A DNA stretch of 58,098 nt, from the NCBI GenBank assembly GCA_038253945.1, contig JBBSGR010000015.1, forward strand, positions 1 to 58,098, read 5' to 3'. The stretch is from JBBRYW01 sp038253945 (GTDB lineage Bacteria > Actinomycetota > Thermoleophilia > Gaiellales > Gaiellaceae). Both the position numbers and the translations under genes were made by a program. Positions 42,108 through 52,143 of this stretch are shown piece by piece; position 1 is the first letter of the stretch; every line of letters starts with the position of its first letter. The notes below the pieces were generated by a model. The model had not been told where the DNA came from. It did no database searches and worked only from the letters and a program-made list of their open reading frames with translations.

Positions 42108-43862
42108 CTAGCGGCCCGCGGCGTAGCCCTGCATGCCGCGCGGGTCCGCGGCGGCCAGCAAGACGCCGTCGCGGTCTCGACCTGCGGCGCTGACCCGCCC
42201 GAGCGCCCAGTCCCCCGCGACCGAGACGTCGTGGCCTCGCCGGCGAAGCTCGGCGATCGTCGCTTCGTCGAATCGCCCCTCCAGCTCGACGTGCCCGGGT
42301 CTGGCGTGGCGGGGGTAGAACGAGCTCGGGAAGTGATCCGTATGGAACGTCGGCGCGTCGATCGCGGCCTGCAGATCCAGGCCGGAGTGCAGATGGTGGA
42401 GAAAGAAGACGAGCGTCCACTGATCCTGCTGGTCGCCTCCCGGTGTGCCGAAGGCGAGGTACGGGTCACCGCCGCGGAAGGCCAGCGACGGCGACAGCGT
42501 CGTGCGCGGGCGCTTTCGCGGCTCGAGCGAGTTCGGCAAGCCCTCCTCGAGCCAGAACATCTGCGCCCGCGTACCGAGCGGGAAGCCGAGACCCGGTATG
42601 ACGGGTGAGCTCCAGAGCCAGCCGCCGCTCGGGGTTGCCGAGACGATGTTGCCGCAGCGATCGACGACGTCGAGGTGGCACGTGTCACCGCTCGCACGCG
42701 TCGGCTCACCGACTCCCGCGGCGAGGGCGCCCTGTACCGGCGAGGCAAGGCGCGGGCGGCGCCCGCCGGGGCTTCCCGGGCGGAGCTCGCGCGACGCCTC
42801 GGCGCCGACGAGCGCCCGGCGCTCCGCCGCGTACTCGCGGGAAAGCAGGAGCTCGAGCGGCACATCGAAAAACTCGGGGTCGCCGTACCAGGCCTCGCGA
42901 TCCGCGAACGCGAGCTTCGCGCACTCCACGACCACGTGGACGAAGTCTGCGCTGCCGGCTCCGATCTCACCGAGATCGAACCCCTCGAGCAGCGCGAGCT
43001 GCTGCAGGAAGACGGGCCCCTGGCCCCAGGGCCCGGTCTTGAAGACCGTGTGCCCGTGGTAGGAGAGCTCGACGGGCGCCTCGAGCCGCGGCTCCCACGC
43101 GGCAAGATCCTCGCCCGAGAGAAGCCCGCGGTGGCGGCGACCGGAGCTGTCCATCACTTCTACCCGGCAGTGAGCGTCGATCCGCTCGGCCACGAAGCCG
43201 CGGTACCAGATCCCGATCGCGCGTTCGATCTCCGCCTCGCGGCTGCCGCCACGTGACTCCTCCAGGACGCGTCGGTACGTCGCGGCGAGGTCCGGGTTGC
43301 GGAAGAGCGCCCGGGGTGCCGGGGTGCCGTCCCGCAGGTAGATCTCGGCCGAGCTCGTCCACTCCTCGCGGAACATCGTCTCGACGCTCGCGATCGAAGC
43401 GCTGATCGCAGGGACGAGCGGGTAGCCGCCGGCGGCGAAGCCGATCGCATGCTCGAGCACGTCCGCGAGCCGCAACGTCCCGAGCTCGCGCAGGAGGAGC
43501 AGCCAGCCGCCGAACGCGCCGGGGACGACCGCTGGGAGGAGGCCCGTGCCCGGGATGAGGTCGAGCCCGAGCCGGCGGAACCGGTCGCTCGTCGCTGCAG
43601 CGGGCGCCGGTCCCTGCCCGCACAGCGTCAGCACCTCCTCGCGATCGGCGCTGTAGACGATCGCGGGAAGATCGCCGCCCGGCCCGTTCAGGTGGGGCTC
43701 GACCACCTGCAAGGCAAAACCCGTCGCGACCGCGGCATCGAACGCGTTGCCCCCACGCTCGAGCATCGCCATCCCCGCCGCGGAGGCGAGCCAGTGGGTC
43801 GAGGCGACCATCCCGAACGTGCCGCGCAGCTCGGGCCGCGTGGTGAAGGGTTGCGGCGTCAT
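42108..43862 (-). CDS. ggt: Gamma-glutamyltransferase family protein
   Basis: The 584-residue Ntn-hydrolase precursor begins GMVASTHWLASAAGMAMLER, has GGNAFDAAVATGFAL, and the cleavage/catalytic Thr394 in SGDTCHLDVVDRCGN. Autoproteolysis before Thr394 would give large and small subunits. The late GTPGGDQQDQW block is also typical. There is no signal peptide, so it may act in the cytoplasm on imported gamma-glutamyl compounds or related amides. ATG 43862 overlaps the transporter ATPase stop (TGATG), making it the last gene of the peptide importer operon. Confidence 0.88.
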   Translation of the reverse strand: MTPQPFTTRPELRGTFGMVASTHWLASAAGMAMLERGGNAFDAAVATGFALQVVEPHLNGPGGDLPAIVYSADREEVLTLCGQGPAPAAATSDRFRRLGLDLIPGTGLLPAVVPGAFGGWLLLLRELGTLRLADVLEHAIGFAAGGYPLVPAISASIASVETMFREEWTSSAEIYLRDGTPAPRALFRNPDLAATYRRVLEESRGGSREAEIERAIGIWYRGFVAERIDAHCRVEVMDSSGRRHRGLLSGEDLAAWEPRLEAPVELSYHGHTVFKTGPWGQGPVFLQQLALLEGFDLGEIGAGSADFVHVVVECAKLAFADREAWYGDPEFFDVPLELLLSREYAAERRALVGAEASRELRPGSPGGRRPRLASPVQGALAAGVGEPTRASGDTCHLDVVDRCGNIVSATPSGGWLWSSPVIPGLGFPLGTRAQMFWLEEGLPNSLEPRKRPRTTLSPSLAFRGGDPYLAFGTPGGDQQDQWTLVFFLHHLHSGLDLQAAIDAPTFHTDHFPSSFYPRHARPGHVELEGRFDEATIAELRRRGHDVSVAGDWALGRVSAAGRDRDGVLLAAADPRGMQGYAAGR

Positions 43863-44905
43863 CAGCCCGCCCCGAGCTCGACAGCCGGTTCGCCGATCAG
43901 GTGTGGACCTTCTCCGCCCGGGCCGACGAGATGGCACGCGACGAAATGGCCGCCTCCGACGTCGCGCAGCGCCGGCTCGAGCTCGTGGGAACGCGGCTTG
44001 GACTCGGGCTCGAGCGGGCAACGCGTCCGGAAGGCGCAGCCCGAGGGTGGCGCGAGCGGGCTCGGGATGTCGCCCTCGAGCACGATGCGAGTCCGGCGCT
44101 GCTGCAGCTCGGGATCGGGAGTGAGCGCCGCAGAGAGCAGCGCCTGCGTGTAGGGGTGCTTCGGGTCGGCGAAGAGCTCACGCGTCGAGGCCGTCTCGAC
44201 GATCTTGCCCAGGTACATGACGGCGACGCGATCGCAGAGGTACTCCACAGTTGCGAGGTCGTGCGTGATGAAGAGGCACGAGAAGCCCATGCTCTGCTGG
44301 AGATCGCTGAGCAGGTTGAGGATGGCCGCCTGCACCGAGACGTCCAGAGCCGAGACGGGCTCGTCGGCGATCAGCAGGCTCGGATCGACGGACAGCGCGC
44401 GCGCAAGCCCCACGCGCTGGCGCTGCCCGCCGGAGAGCTCGTGCGGGTAGCGGTAGCGAAGCTCGGGCCGCAGCCCGACGGAGTCGAAGAGCGAAGCGAC
44501 GCGGGTGTCGAGCTCTGCGCCGCGCGCGATGCGGTGCAGGCGAAGAGGCTCGCCGACGATCTGACCGCACGTAAGGCGAGGGTTGAGCGACGAGTAGGGA
44601 TCCTGGAACACCATGTGCAGACGGCGACGGAGCGGGCGCATCTGGCTGCGTGAGAGGTGCGTGATGTCTTGCCCTGCGAGGCGGATCCTGCCCTCCGTCG
44701 GCTCGAGCAGCCGAAGGATGCAGTTACCGACCGTCGACTTGCCGCTGCCCGACTCGCCGACGAGGCCGAAGAACTCCCCCGCACCGATCGAGAACGAGAC
44801 GCCGTCGACGGCGTGGACGATGCCGCGCGTGCCCACCAGGCGGCCGCCGACCGTGAAGTGCTTCTTCAGGCCGTCCAGCTCGAGGACGGGGCTGAGCGTC
44901 GTCAT
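43862..44905 (-). CDS. Peptide ABC transporter ATPase (OppF/DppF type)
   Basis: The 347-residue ATPase has Walker A GESGSGKST, Q-loop MVFQDPYSSLNPR, signature LSGGQRQRVGLA, Walker B LLIADEPVSA and switch His in LFITHD. The C-terminal oligopeptide-transporter domain has CAFRTRCP, part of the Cys cluster that holds an iron-sulfur site in this family. It starts at ATG 44905 overlapping the sister ATPase (ATGA). Energy is supplied for uptake of peptides with the adjacent permeases. Confidence 0.93.
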   Translation of the reverse strand: MTTLSPVLELDGLKKHFTVGGRLVGTRGIVHAVDGVSFSIGAGEFFGLVGESGSGKSTVGNCILRLLEPTEGRIRLAGQDITHLSRSQMRPLRRRLHMVFQDPYSSLNPRLTCGQIVGEPLRLHRIARGAELDTRVASLFDSVGLRPELRYRYPHELSGGQRQRVGLARALSVDPSLLIADEPVSALDVSVQAAILNLLSDLQQSMGFSCLFITHDLATVEYLCDRVAVMYLGKIVETASTRELFADPKHPYTQALLSAALTPDPELQQRRTRIVLEGDIPSPLAPPSGCAFRTRCPLEPESKPRSHELEPALRDVGGGHFVACHLVGPGGEGPHLIGEPAVELGAG

Positions 44906-45891
44906 GAGGTGCCGTCCTCGCCGGGATGGAAGCAGGCGACGAGGTGGTCCGCTCGCACCTCTCGCAGCGGCGGAATCTCGGAGCGGGTGCGCTCGTCTGC
45001 GCGCGGGCAGCGATCGGCGAAGGCGCAGTGATCGGGCAACTCCGACAGCGAGGGAACTCGCCCCGGGATCTCCTGCAGCCTCCGCCGTCGCTCTCCCTGG
45101 AGCACCTCGCCGGGCCGCGGGATCGCGCCGAGCAGCCCGATCGTGTAGGGGTGCTGGGGGCGCGCGAACAGCTCGCGGACGGGAGCCTCCTCCGCCTTGC
45201 GCCCGGCGTACATCACGATCACTCTGTCGGCAAGGTCGGCCACGACGCCGAGATTGTGGGTGATCAGGACGATGGCCGTGCCCAGGCGCTCGCGCACATC
45301 GCGCATGAGGTCGAGAATGCCCGCCTGAATCGTCACGTCGAGTGCCGTGGTCGGCTCGTCCGCCACGAGCACCTTTGGGTCGCAGGCGAGGGCCATCGCG
45401 ATCATCACCCTCTGGCGCATTCCACCCGAGAGCTGGTGCGGATACTCGTCCACCCGGCGCGAAGGGGCCGGGATCCGGACCAGCTCGAGTAGATCGATCG
45501 TCCGCTTGCGGGCGGCGCTGCGCGAAGCGCCGAGATGCTTCCGCAGTACCTCCCCGATCTGAACACCGACCGTGAAGACGGGGTTGAGCGACGTCATCGG
45601 CTCCTGGAAGACGAACGAGATCTCCTTGCCGCGCACTCGCCGCAGGCGCGCCGGCCGCACCTGCAGCAGATCCTCTCCCTGGAAGAGGACACGGCCGGAG
45701 ACCGTCGCGGTCGGGGGCAGCAGCCCGAGCATCGACATCACCGTCACGCTCTTGCCGCACCCCGACTCGCCGACGATGCCGAGCACCTCGCCCTCGCCGA
45801 GCGAGAATTCCATCCCGTCGACGGCGTACACGCGGCCCTCGTCGGTGTCGAACCGGACCGAGAGCTCCGACACCTCGAGCAGCGGCGGCAT
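44902..45891 (-). CDS. Peptide ABC transporter ATPase (OppD/DppD type)
   Basis: The 329-residue ATPase has Walker A GESGCGKSV, FVFQEPMTSLNPVFTVG, signature LSGGMRQRVMIA, Walker B VLVADEPTTALDVTIQ and LITHNLG. The C-terminal oligo_HPY domain ends with CAFADRCPRA. ATG 45891 overlaps the permease stop (TGATG). It forms a heterodimer with the following OppF-type ATPase. Confidence 0.94.
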   Translation of the reverse strand: MPPLLEVSELSVRFDTDEGRVYAVDGMEFSLGEGEVLGIVGESGCGKSVTVMSMLGLLPPTATVSGRVLFQGEDLLQVRPARLRRVRGKEISFVFQEPMTSLNPVFTVGVQIGEVLRKHLGASRSAARKRTIDLLELVRIPAPSRRVDEYPHQLSGGMRQRVMIAMALACDPKVLVADEPTTALDVTIQAGILDLMRDVRERLGTAIVLITHNLGVVADLADRVIVMYAGRKAEEAPVRELFARPQHPYTIGLLGAIPRPGEVLQGERRRRLQEIPGRVPSLSELPDHCAFADRCPRADERTRSEIPPLREVRADHLVACFHPGEDGTS

Positions 45892-46766
45892 CAGCGCTGC
45901 GTCTTCGGGTCGAGAATGTCGCGCAGCCCGTCTCCGAGGAGATTGAACGCGAGCGCGGCGAGCACGATCGCGAGGCCGGGATACACGGCGAGGCGCGGGG
46001 CCTGCGTGAGGTACGACTGGGCGCCCTCGAGCATCACCCCCCACGACGGAGTCGGCGGCTGCACCCCCAGGCCGAGGAAGGAGAGAACTGCCTCGCCGAC
46101 GATCGCGACCGGGATCGTGACCGTCGCCTGGACGAGCAACGTGCTGAGCATGTTCGGGAGGATGTGCCTGCCGAGGATGGTCAGGTCGCTGCCGCCGTTC
46201 GCGATCGCCGCGCGAACGTAGTCCTCCTCCCGCAGGCTCAGCGCCTCCCCCCGTGCGATCCGGATCAGGCCGGGCACGGCTCCGATCCCGAGCGCGAGCG
46301 TTGCGTTCAGGAGCGACGGGCCGAGGATCGCCGCCAGGCCAACCGCGAGGATGAGGAAGGGGAATGCGAGCAGGACGTCCGTGATGCGCGAGATCACGGG
46401 ATCGATCCAGCCGCGGTAGTAGCCCGCGGCGAGACCGATTGGAACTGCGATCGTCATCGCGAGCACGGTCGCGAGGAAGCCCGCGAGCATCGAGGCGCGG
46501 GAGCCGTAGACGATGCGTGAGAAGATGTCGCGCCCGAGCTCGTCGGTCCCGAGCAGGTGCTTGCCGGACGGATGGCCCAGGACCGCGTAGAAGTCGGTGG
46601 CGCTCGGGCTGTAGGGCGCGATCAGCGGCGCGAAGATCGCGGTCGCGACGAAGGCGAGCACGACGGCCAGCCCAGCCACCGCCATCGGCCGGCGCAGAAA
46701 CCGCCGGCGGAGCAGCCGTCGCCGGCGCGACGCCGGGCTCAGAGCCGCCGCCTCGACGTAGCTCAC
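45891..46766 (-). CDS. Peptide ABC transporter permease (DppC type)
   Basis: The 291-residue permease has a soluble N-terminus, TM1 AGLAVVLAFVATAIFAPLIA, the family segment HLLGTDELGRDIFSRIVYGS, and the coupling EAA loop EEDYVRAAIANGGSDLTILG followed by RHILPN. Five or six helices are visible. GTG 46766 overlaps the DppB-type stop (GTGA). Confidence 0.94.
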   Translation of the reverse strand: MSYVEAAALSPASRRRRLLRRRFLRRPMAVAGLAVVLAFVATAIFAPLIAPYSPSATDFYAVLGHPSGKHLLGTDELGRDIFSRIVYGSRASMLAGFLATVLAMTIAVPIGLAAGYYRGWIDPVISRITDVLLAFPFLILAVGLAAILGPSLLNATLALGIGAVPGLIRIARGEALSLREEDYVRAAIANGGSDLTILGRHILPNMLSTLLVQATVTIPVAIVGEAVLSFLGLGVQPPTPSWGVMLEGAQSYLTQAPRLAVYPGLAIVLAALAFNLLGDGLRDILDPKTQR

Positions 46767-47716
46767 GCCGCGCCTCCGGAGATGCGGATGCGAGGGTTGA
46801 GGAACGAGTAGAGCACGTCGACCGCCAGGTTGACGAGCACGTACCCCGCCGCGGTCACCAGCACGACCCCCTGGATCAATGCGTAGTCGCGCTGGCTGAC
46901 GGCGTCGATCGTCAAGCGACCGAAGCCGGCGATCCCGAAGATCGTCTCGGTGATGACAGCACCGGAGATCAGCGCGCCGAACTGCAGCCCGATGATCGTC
47001 GTGACGGTGATCAGGCTGTTGCGGAGCGCGTGCTTGCAGACCACCGACCACTCGCTCAGGCCCTTGGCCCGAGCCGTGCGGACGTAGTCTGCGCCGAGCG
47101 ACTCGAGCATCGCCGAGCGCATCTGCCGCATGACGACCGCAGAGAGCCCCGTCCCGAGCACGAGCGCCGGCATCGCCATGTGGCGGAGATTCCCGATCGG
47201 ATCCGCCCTGAACGACACGTAGCCGCCCGAGGGCAGCCAGTGCAGGTTGACGGAGAACTCGATGATCATCAGCAGGCCGAGCCAGAAGTGGGGAACCGAC
47301 AGGCCGATCAACGCGATCCCGTTGCTCAGGTAGTCGGCGAGCCTGCCGTGCCGGATCGCTGCCAAGACCCCCGCAACCGCCCCGATCAGGGTTCCGATCA
47401 GAAGCGAGAGCCCGGCGAGCTCGAGGGTGAGCGGGATCCGCGTCACGATGGTGTGCGAGACGGAGAGCTCACGCGAGTCGCGGCCGAGATCGCCCCGCAC
47501 GGCGAGGCCCACCCAGTGGAGGTACTGGATGGGAACCGGCCGGTCGAGCCCGTACTTGTGCCTGATCTGGGCGGTCACGGCAGGGTCCCGCTCCTCTCCG
47601 CCGAGCGCGAGCGCGGCGTCGCCCGGGATGGCGCGGATCCCGCTGAAGACCAGCACGCTCGCCAGGAAGAGGACGATCAGGGCGGCCCCAGCTTTTCGGA
47701 GGATGAAGCCGCCCAC
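46763..47716 (-). CDS. Peptide ABC transporter permease (DppB type)
   Basis: The 317-residue permease has TM1 AGAALIVLFLASVLVFSGIR, HKYGLDRPVPIQYLHWVG, and the EAA loop GADYVRTARAKGLSEW followed by KHALRNSL. GPFV-like signals at the C-terminus lead into DVLYSFLNPRIRI, the common end of this subunit. It lies 21 bases after the binding-protein gene. Confidence 0.94.
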   Translation of the reverse strand: MGGFILRKAGAALIVLFLASVLVFSGIRAIPGDAALALGGEERDPAVTAQIRHKYGLDRPVPIQYLHWVGLAVRGDLGRDSRELSVSHTIVTRIPLTLELAGLSLLIGTLIGAVAGVLAAIRHGRLADYLSNGIALIGLSVPHFWLGLLMIIEFSVNLHWLPSGGYVSFRADPIGNLRHMAMPALVLGTGLSAVVMRQMRSAMLESLGADYVRTARAKGLSEWSVVCKHALRNSLITVTTIIGLQFGALISGAVITETIFGIAGFGRLTIDAVSQRDYALIQGVVLVTAAGYVLVNLAVDVLYSFLNPRIRISGGAA

Positions 47717-47737
47717 GATCGCCCTGTCTGCCCGCTC

Positions 47738-49324
47738 CTACTTGAACGCGGCGAACTGGGCTCGAATCAGCCCGTCGCCGTAGAGCTGCACGCCCGTGAC
47801 CTTCTTGCTCACGCCGTCGCGCGTCTTCGCGTGGTAGAGGTAGATCAGCGGCCGGGTGCTCCGGATCGTCGACACGGCGGCGTTGTACAACTTTTGCCGC
47901 GCCGCCGCGCTCGTCGCATGCCGGGCGTTGTCGAGGATGAGATCGAGCCGGCCGTTCGAGTAGCCCGAGTCGTTCTGAGCCCCCTTCGTGTGCACGAAGT
48001 TGTAGATGTTGCCGTCCGGGTCGATCCGGCCCGACCAGCCGATTGCGAAGGCATCGAAGTTGCCGTTGTCGGCTTTCGCGAGCGACGCGACGAACTCTGT
48101 CGGCTGGAGCGCGACCTCGATGCCGGCGTCTTTCTCCTGCGCCTGGATGAAAGCTCCCAGCCGCGCCGCCACCTGATCGTTGCCGATCATCAGCTTGACG
48201 GATGGGTTTCGGACGCCGGAGCGCGCCACGAGCTGCTTCGCCCGCTTCAGGTCCCGGTGGATGTTGCACCTGGTCTTGCCGTTGAACCACGGGCTGACCG
48301 GCGCGATCGGCCCGCATCCGGGCTGCACCTGTCCCTGGAAGACCACCTTGTTCAGCAGCTGCCGATCGATGGCGACCTCGAACGCCTCACGCAGCGCCGC
48401 ATGGGCCGAAAGAGCCGAGCCGACGTTCTGGTAGGGCAGCTTGAGCAGCCCGTTCTTGTTACCGATGTTGATCGTGATTCCCTGGTAGCCGATCGACGTC
48501 GCCTGCACCACGCTCAGACTCCTGTCGCGCTGGATCGCAGAGAGCTCGGTCGGGCCGATGCGATCGAGGACGTCCACGTCGTGCGCGCGGAGCGCCTGGG
48601 CCGCCGCGGTCGGCTCGTTGATGATGCGGAAGACGATCTGGCTGAGGTGGACCTTCTTTTTCGCGTAGTAGAACTGCGACTTCTTCACGACGATGCGATC
48701 GCCGACCGTGCGGCTGACGAAGCTGAACGGCCCCACGCAGACCGGGTCCGTGGCGAAGCGCGTGCCGAGCTTGTCGAGCTGCGCCGGAGACATGATCATG
48801 CCGGCCCGGTCCGCGAGCTGCGCCGCGAGCGGAGCGAACGGCTCCTTCAGATGCAGGCGGACGGTCGACGCCCCGACCGCGTCGACCGAGTCGACGGGTG
48901 AGAGCTCACTGGCGCGACGCGAGGCCGTCAGGGTGCGGTGACGGTCGACCGAGATCTTGACGGCGCGCGCGTTGAACGGCGTTCCGTCGTTGAACTTGAT
49001 CCCCTTGCGCAGCTTGATGGTGACCGTGCGCTTGTCGCCCGAGACCTGGGGCAGGTTCGCCGCGAGCTGCGGCACGATCTGGAGCTTGCCGTTCAGGTCG
49101 TAGAGCTTCTCGCAAATGTGCAGGAAGACCATGCGCCCAACGAACGTGCGCGCGAGCGTCGGGTCGAGGGCATCGGGATCCTCGGCCAGCGCGATCGTCA
49201 GCATGCCGCCGTTTCTCACCGCGCGGCTCTTTCCGCCGGCCCCCGCTACTCCCACCGCAATCGCACAGACGACGGCGGCCAGCAGGAGCGAGAGCAGCGC
49301 CCCGCGTCCTGAAATGCTTTTCAT
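47738..49324 (-). CDS. Peptide ABC transporter substrate-binding protein
   Basis: The 528-residue SBP_bac_5 family protein has an N-terminal signal (LLSLLLAAVVCAIAVGVAGA) without an obvious lipobox Cys at the cleavage site. The domain start is LTIALAEDPDALDPTLART, with LRKGIKFNDGTPFNARAVK in the middle. ATG 49324 follows GAGGGGG at a good distance; a GTG codon precedes it. It is the first gene of the importer operon and probably the most expressed. The ligand is not predictable, but the terminal ggt gene hints at gamma-glutamyl peptides or related amides. Confidence 0.92.
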   Translation of the reverse strand: MKSISGRGALLSLLLAAVVCAIAVGVAGAGGKSRAVRNGGMLTIALAEDPDALDPTLARTFVGRMVFLHICEKLYDLNGKLQIVPQLAANLPQVSGDKRTVTIKLRKGIKFNDGTPFNARAVKISVDRHRTLTASRRASELSPVDSVDAVGASTVRLHLKEPFAPLAAQLADRAGMIMSPAQLDKLGTRFATDPVCVGPFSFVSRTVGDRIVVKKSQFYYAKKKVHLSQIVFRIINEPTAAAQALRAHDVDVLDRIGPTELSAIQRDRSLSVVQATSIGYQGITINIGNKNGLLKLPYQNVGSALSAHAALREAFEVAIDRQLLNKVVFQGQVQPGCGPIAPVSPWFNGKTRCNIHRDLKRAKQLVARSGVRNPSVKLMIGNDQVAARLGAFIQAQEKDAGIEVALQPTEFVASLAKADNGNFDAFAIGWSGRIDPDGNIYNFVHTKGAQNDSGYSNGRLDLILDNARHATSAAARQKLYNAAVSTIRSTRPLIYLYHAKTRDGVSKKVTGVQLYGDGLIRAQFAAFK

Positions 49325-49400
49325 CACAGTCCCCCTCAGAGAGATGTACCGAACGAAACCTCACCCGAAGATCGCGGACACCGATCTCCTGACCTTAGTC

Positions 49401-49428
49401 TGGATCCAATAGGACGTCAAACGGATCC
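49401..49428. promoter_or_regulatory. Possible GntR operator (paired GGATCC sites)
   Basis: The divergent gap between the importer and its GntR-type regulator (130 bp) holds the palindrome TGGATCCA (49401-49408) and a second GGATCC (49423-49428), centres about 21 bases or two helical turns apart. FadR-type GntR proteins bind short inverted repeats as dimers, so this is a candidate site. It is prediction only. Confidence 0.3.
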
Positions 49429-49454
49429 CGAGTAGTGCTACGGTCGCAGCTGCC

Positions 49455-50201
49455 ATGGGGTCACCGCTCGACAACGCGGACGGGCGTGCGCTCGTCGATC
49501 ACCTGGCCGCGACCATCCACTCGCGCGTCCTGAGCGGGGAGATCGACGTCGGCGCCCGGCTGCGGCAGGAGACGCTCGCCGCCGAGTTCGGCGTCAGCCG
49601 GACTCCGATCCGAGAGGCCCTGCGCAAGCTCCAGGCGAATGGCATCGTCGACGTGCAGCCACACCGAGGAGCCGTCGTGCGCGGGCCCACCGCCCGTGAG
49701 ATCCGCGAGGCGTACGAGGTGCGGGCCGAGCTCGAGGGTCTGGCCGCCGCCCTCGCGGCCGCACGCATTCGCGACGGCGAGCTGCGACAGCTCCGCGAGG
49801 CCGACCAGATGTTCCGGAAGTCGATCGCGACGCTGGCCGAGCCCGGCCCGCCCTCCGCGAGCGGTTCGCGGACGGCCCCGGCGAACGGAGAGTGGACGCG
49901 GGCGAACGACCTCTTCCATGCGGTGATCCAGGATTCGGCGGGCAACGAACGGCTGATCGCGATCGTCCAGGATCTTCATCGCAGCTTTCCCCGTGGGTTG
50001 ACCTGGGCCGCGCTCAACGGAAGGTCGGCGTTGCTCGAGCAGAACGTCGAGGAGCACCGCGGGATTCTCGACTCGATCGAGCGCGGCGATGCGCACAACG
50101 CTCGAAAGCGCATGATCGCCCACATCCGCCACGCGGGCGAGCTGGTGACGCTTCAGTTCGAGCAGCGCGAGAGGACAGGCACGGCCACGTCACTCAGATG
50201 A
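49455..50201 (+). CDS. GntR-family (FadR/FCD) transcriptional regulator
   Basis: The 248-residue protein has an N-terminal winged helix (LAATIHSRVLSGEIDVGARL, FGVSRTPIREALRKLQANG) and a C-terminal FCD ligand domain with the metal-site helices (YEVRAELEGLAAALAA, NDLFHAVIQDSAGNERL, EEHRGILDSIERGD, HIRHAGELV; His and Asp ligands). It most likely represses the divergent peptide importer-ggt operon until its ligand binds. About 20 extra residues are inserted between helices of the FCD domain (PGPPSASGSRTAPANGEW). Confidence 0.9.
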   Translation: MGSPLDNADGRALVDHLAATIHSRVLSGEIDVGARLRQETLAAEFGVSRTPIREALRKLQANGIVDVQPHRGAVVRGPTAREIREAYEVRAELEGLAAALAAARIRDGELRQLREADQMFRKSIATLAEPGPPSASGSRTAPANGEWTRANDLFHAVIQDSAGNERLIAIVQDLHRSFPRGLTWAALNGRSALLEQNVEEHRGILDSIERGDAHNARKRMIAHIRHAGELVTLQFEQRERTGTATSLR

Positions 50202-50259
50202 ATACGTTGGAGCGGGGTCAACGGTTTCCGCGCTCGGAGCCGCCGGGCCAGTCGTGCGC

Positions 50260-51537
<1,278 letters not shown>

Positions 51538-51543
51538 CTCGGA

Positions 51544-52143
51544 CTAGGTCGGGTGGGAGTCCCGGCTCGCCACGACCGTATCGATGATGCCGTATTCGCT
51601 CGCTTCCTGCGCGGTCATGAAGTAGTCGCGCTCCATGTCGCGTGAGACCTTGTCGAGCGGCTGCTCGGTGTGGTGGGCGAAGATCTCCTCCATGCGCCGT
51701 TTCATGTTGATCGTCTCCCGTGCCTGAATCTCGATGTCCGTCGCCTGTCCCTGGAAGCCGCTCGATACCTGGTGAATCAGGATCTTGGCGTTCGGCAGCG
51801 CAATCCGTTTCCCTTTCGCGCCGCCGGCCAGGAGCAGGGCGCCCATCGACATCGCGATCCCGATGCAGATCGTCTGCACGTCGGGCTTGACGTACTGCAT
51901 CGTGTCGTAGATCGCGAGGCCGGCGTACACCGATCCGCCCGGCGAGTTGATGTAGATGGAGATGTCCTTGTCTGGCTCCTCCGACTCGAGATGGATCAGT
52001 TGCGCGACGATCAGGTTCGCGATCTGGTCGTCCACGGGCGTACCGAGAAAGATGATCCGTTCGTTCAGCAGGCGGGAGTAGATGTCGAACGAGCGCTCGC
52101 CGCGCGAGGTCTGCTCGATCACCATTGGAATCAAAGGGCTCAT
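51544..52143 (-). CDS. clpP: ATP-dependent Clp protease proteolytic subunit ClpP
   Basis: The 199-residue serine peptidase has the catalytic triad Ser99 (GIAMSMGA), His124 (ILIHQ) and Asp173 (MERDYF), and YINSPGGSVYAGLAIYDTMQ. The residue before the nucleophile block reads AMSMGA instead of the common AASMGA, a small but unusual change next to the catalytic serine. The first about 13 residues form the propeptide. Its start overlaps the trigger factor stop (ATGA). Confidence 0.97.
   Translation of the reverse strand: MSPLIPMVIEQTSRGERSFDIYSRLLNERIIFLGTPVDDQIANLIVAQLIHLESEEPDKDISIYINSPGGSVYAGLAIYDTMQYVKPDVQTICIGIAMSMGALLLAGGAKGKRIALPNAKILIHQVSSGFQGQATDIEIQARETINMKRRMEEIFAHHTEQPLDKVSRDMERDYFMTAQEASEYGIIDTVVASRDSHPT

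Noticed and set aside
39979..42111. 710-codon open frame on the plus strand opposite valS
   Set aside because: It is antisense to a clear valyl-tRNA synthetase and has the Arg/Glu/Leu composition of GC-rich shadow frames; no domain is visible.
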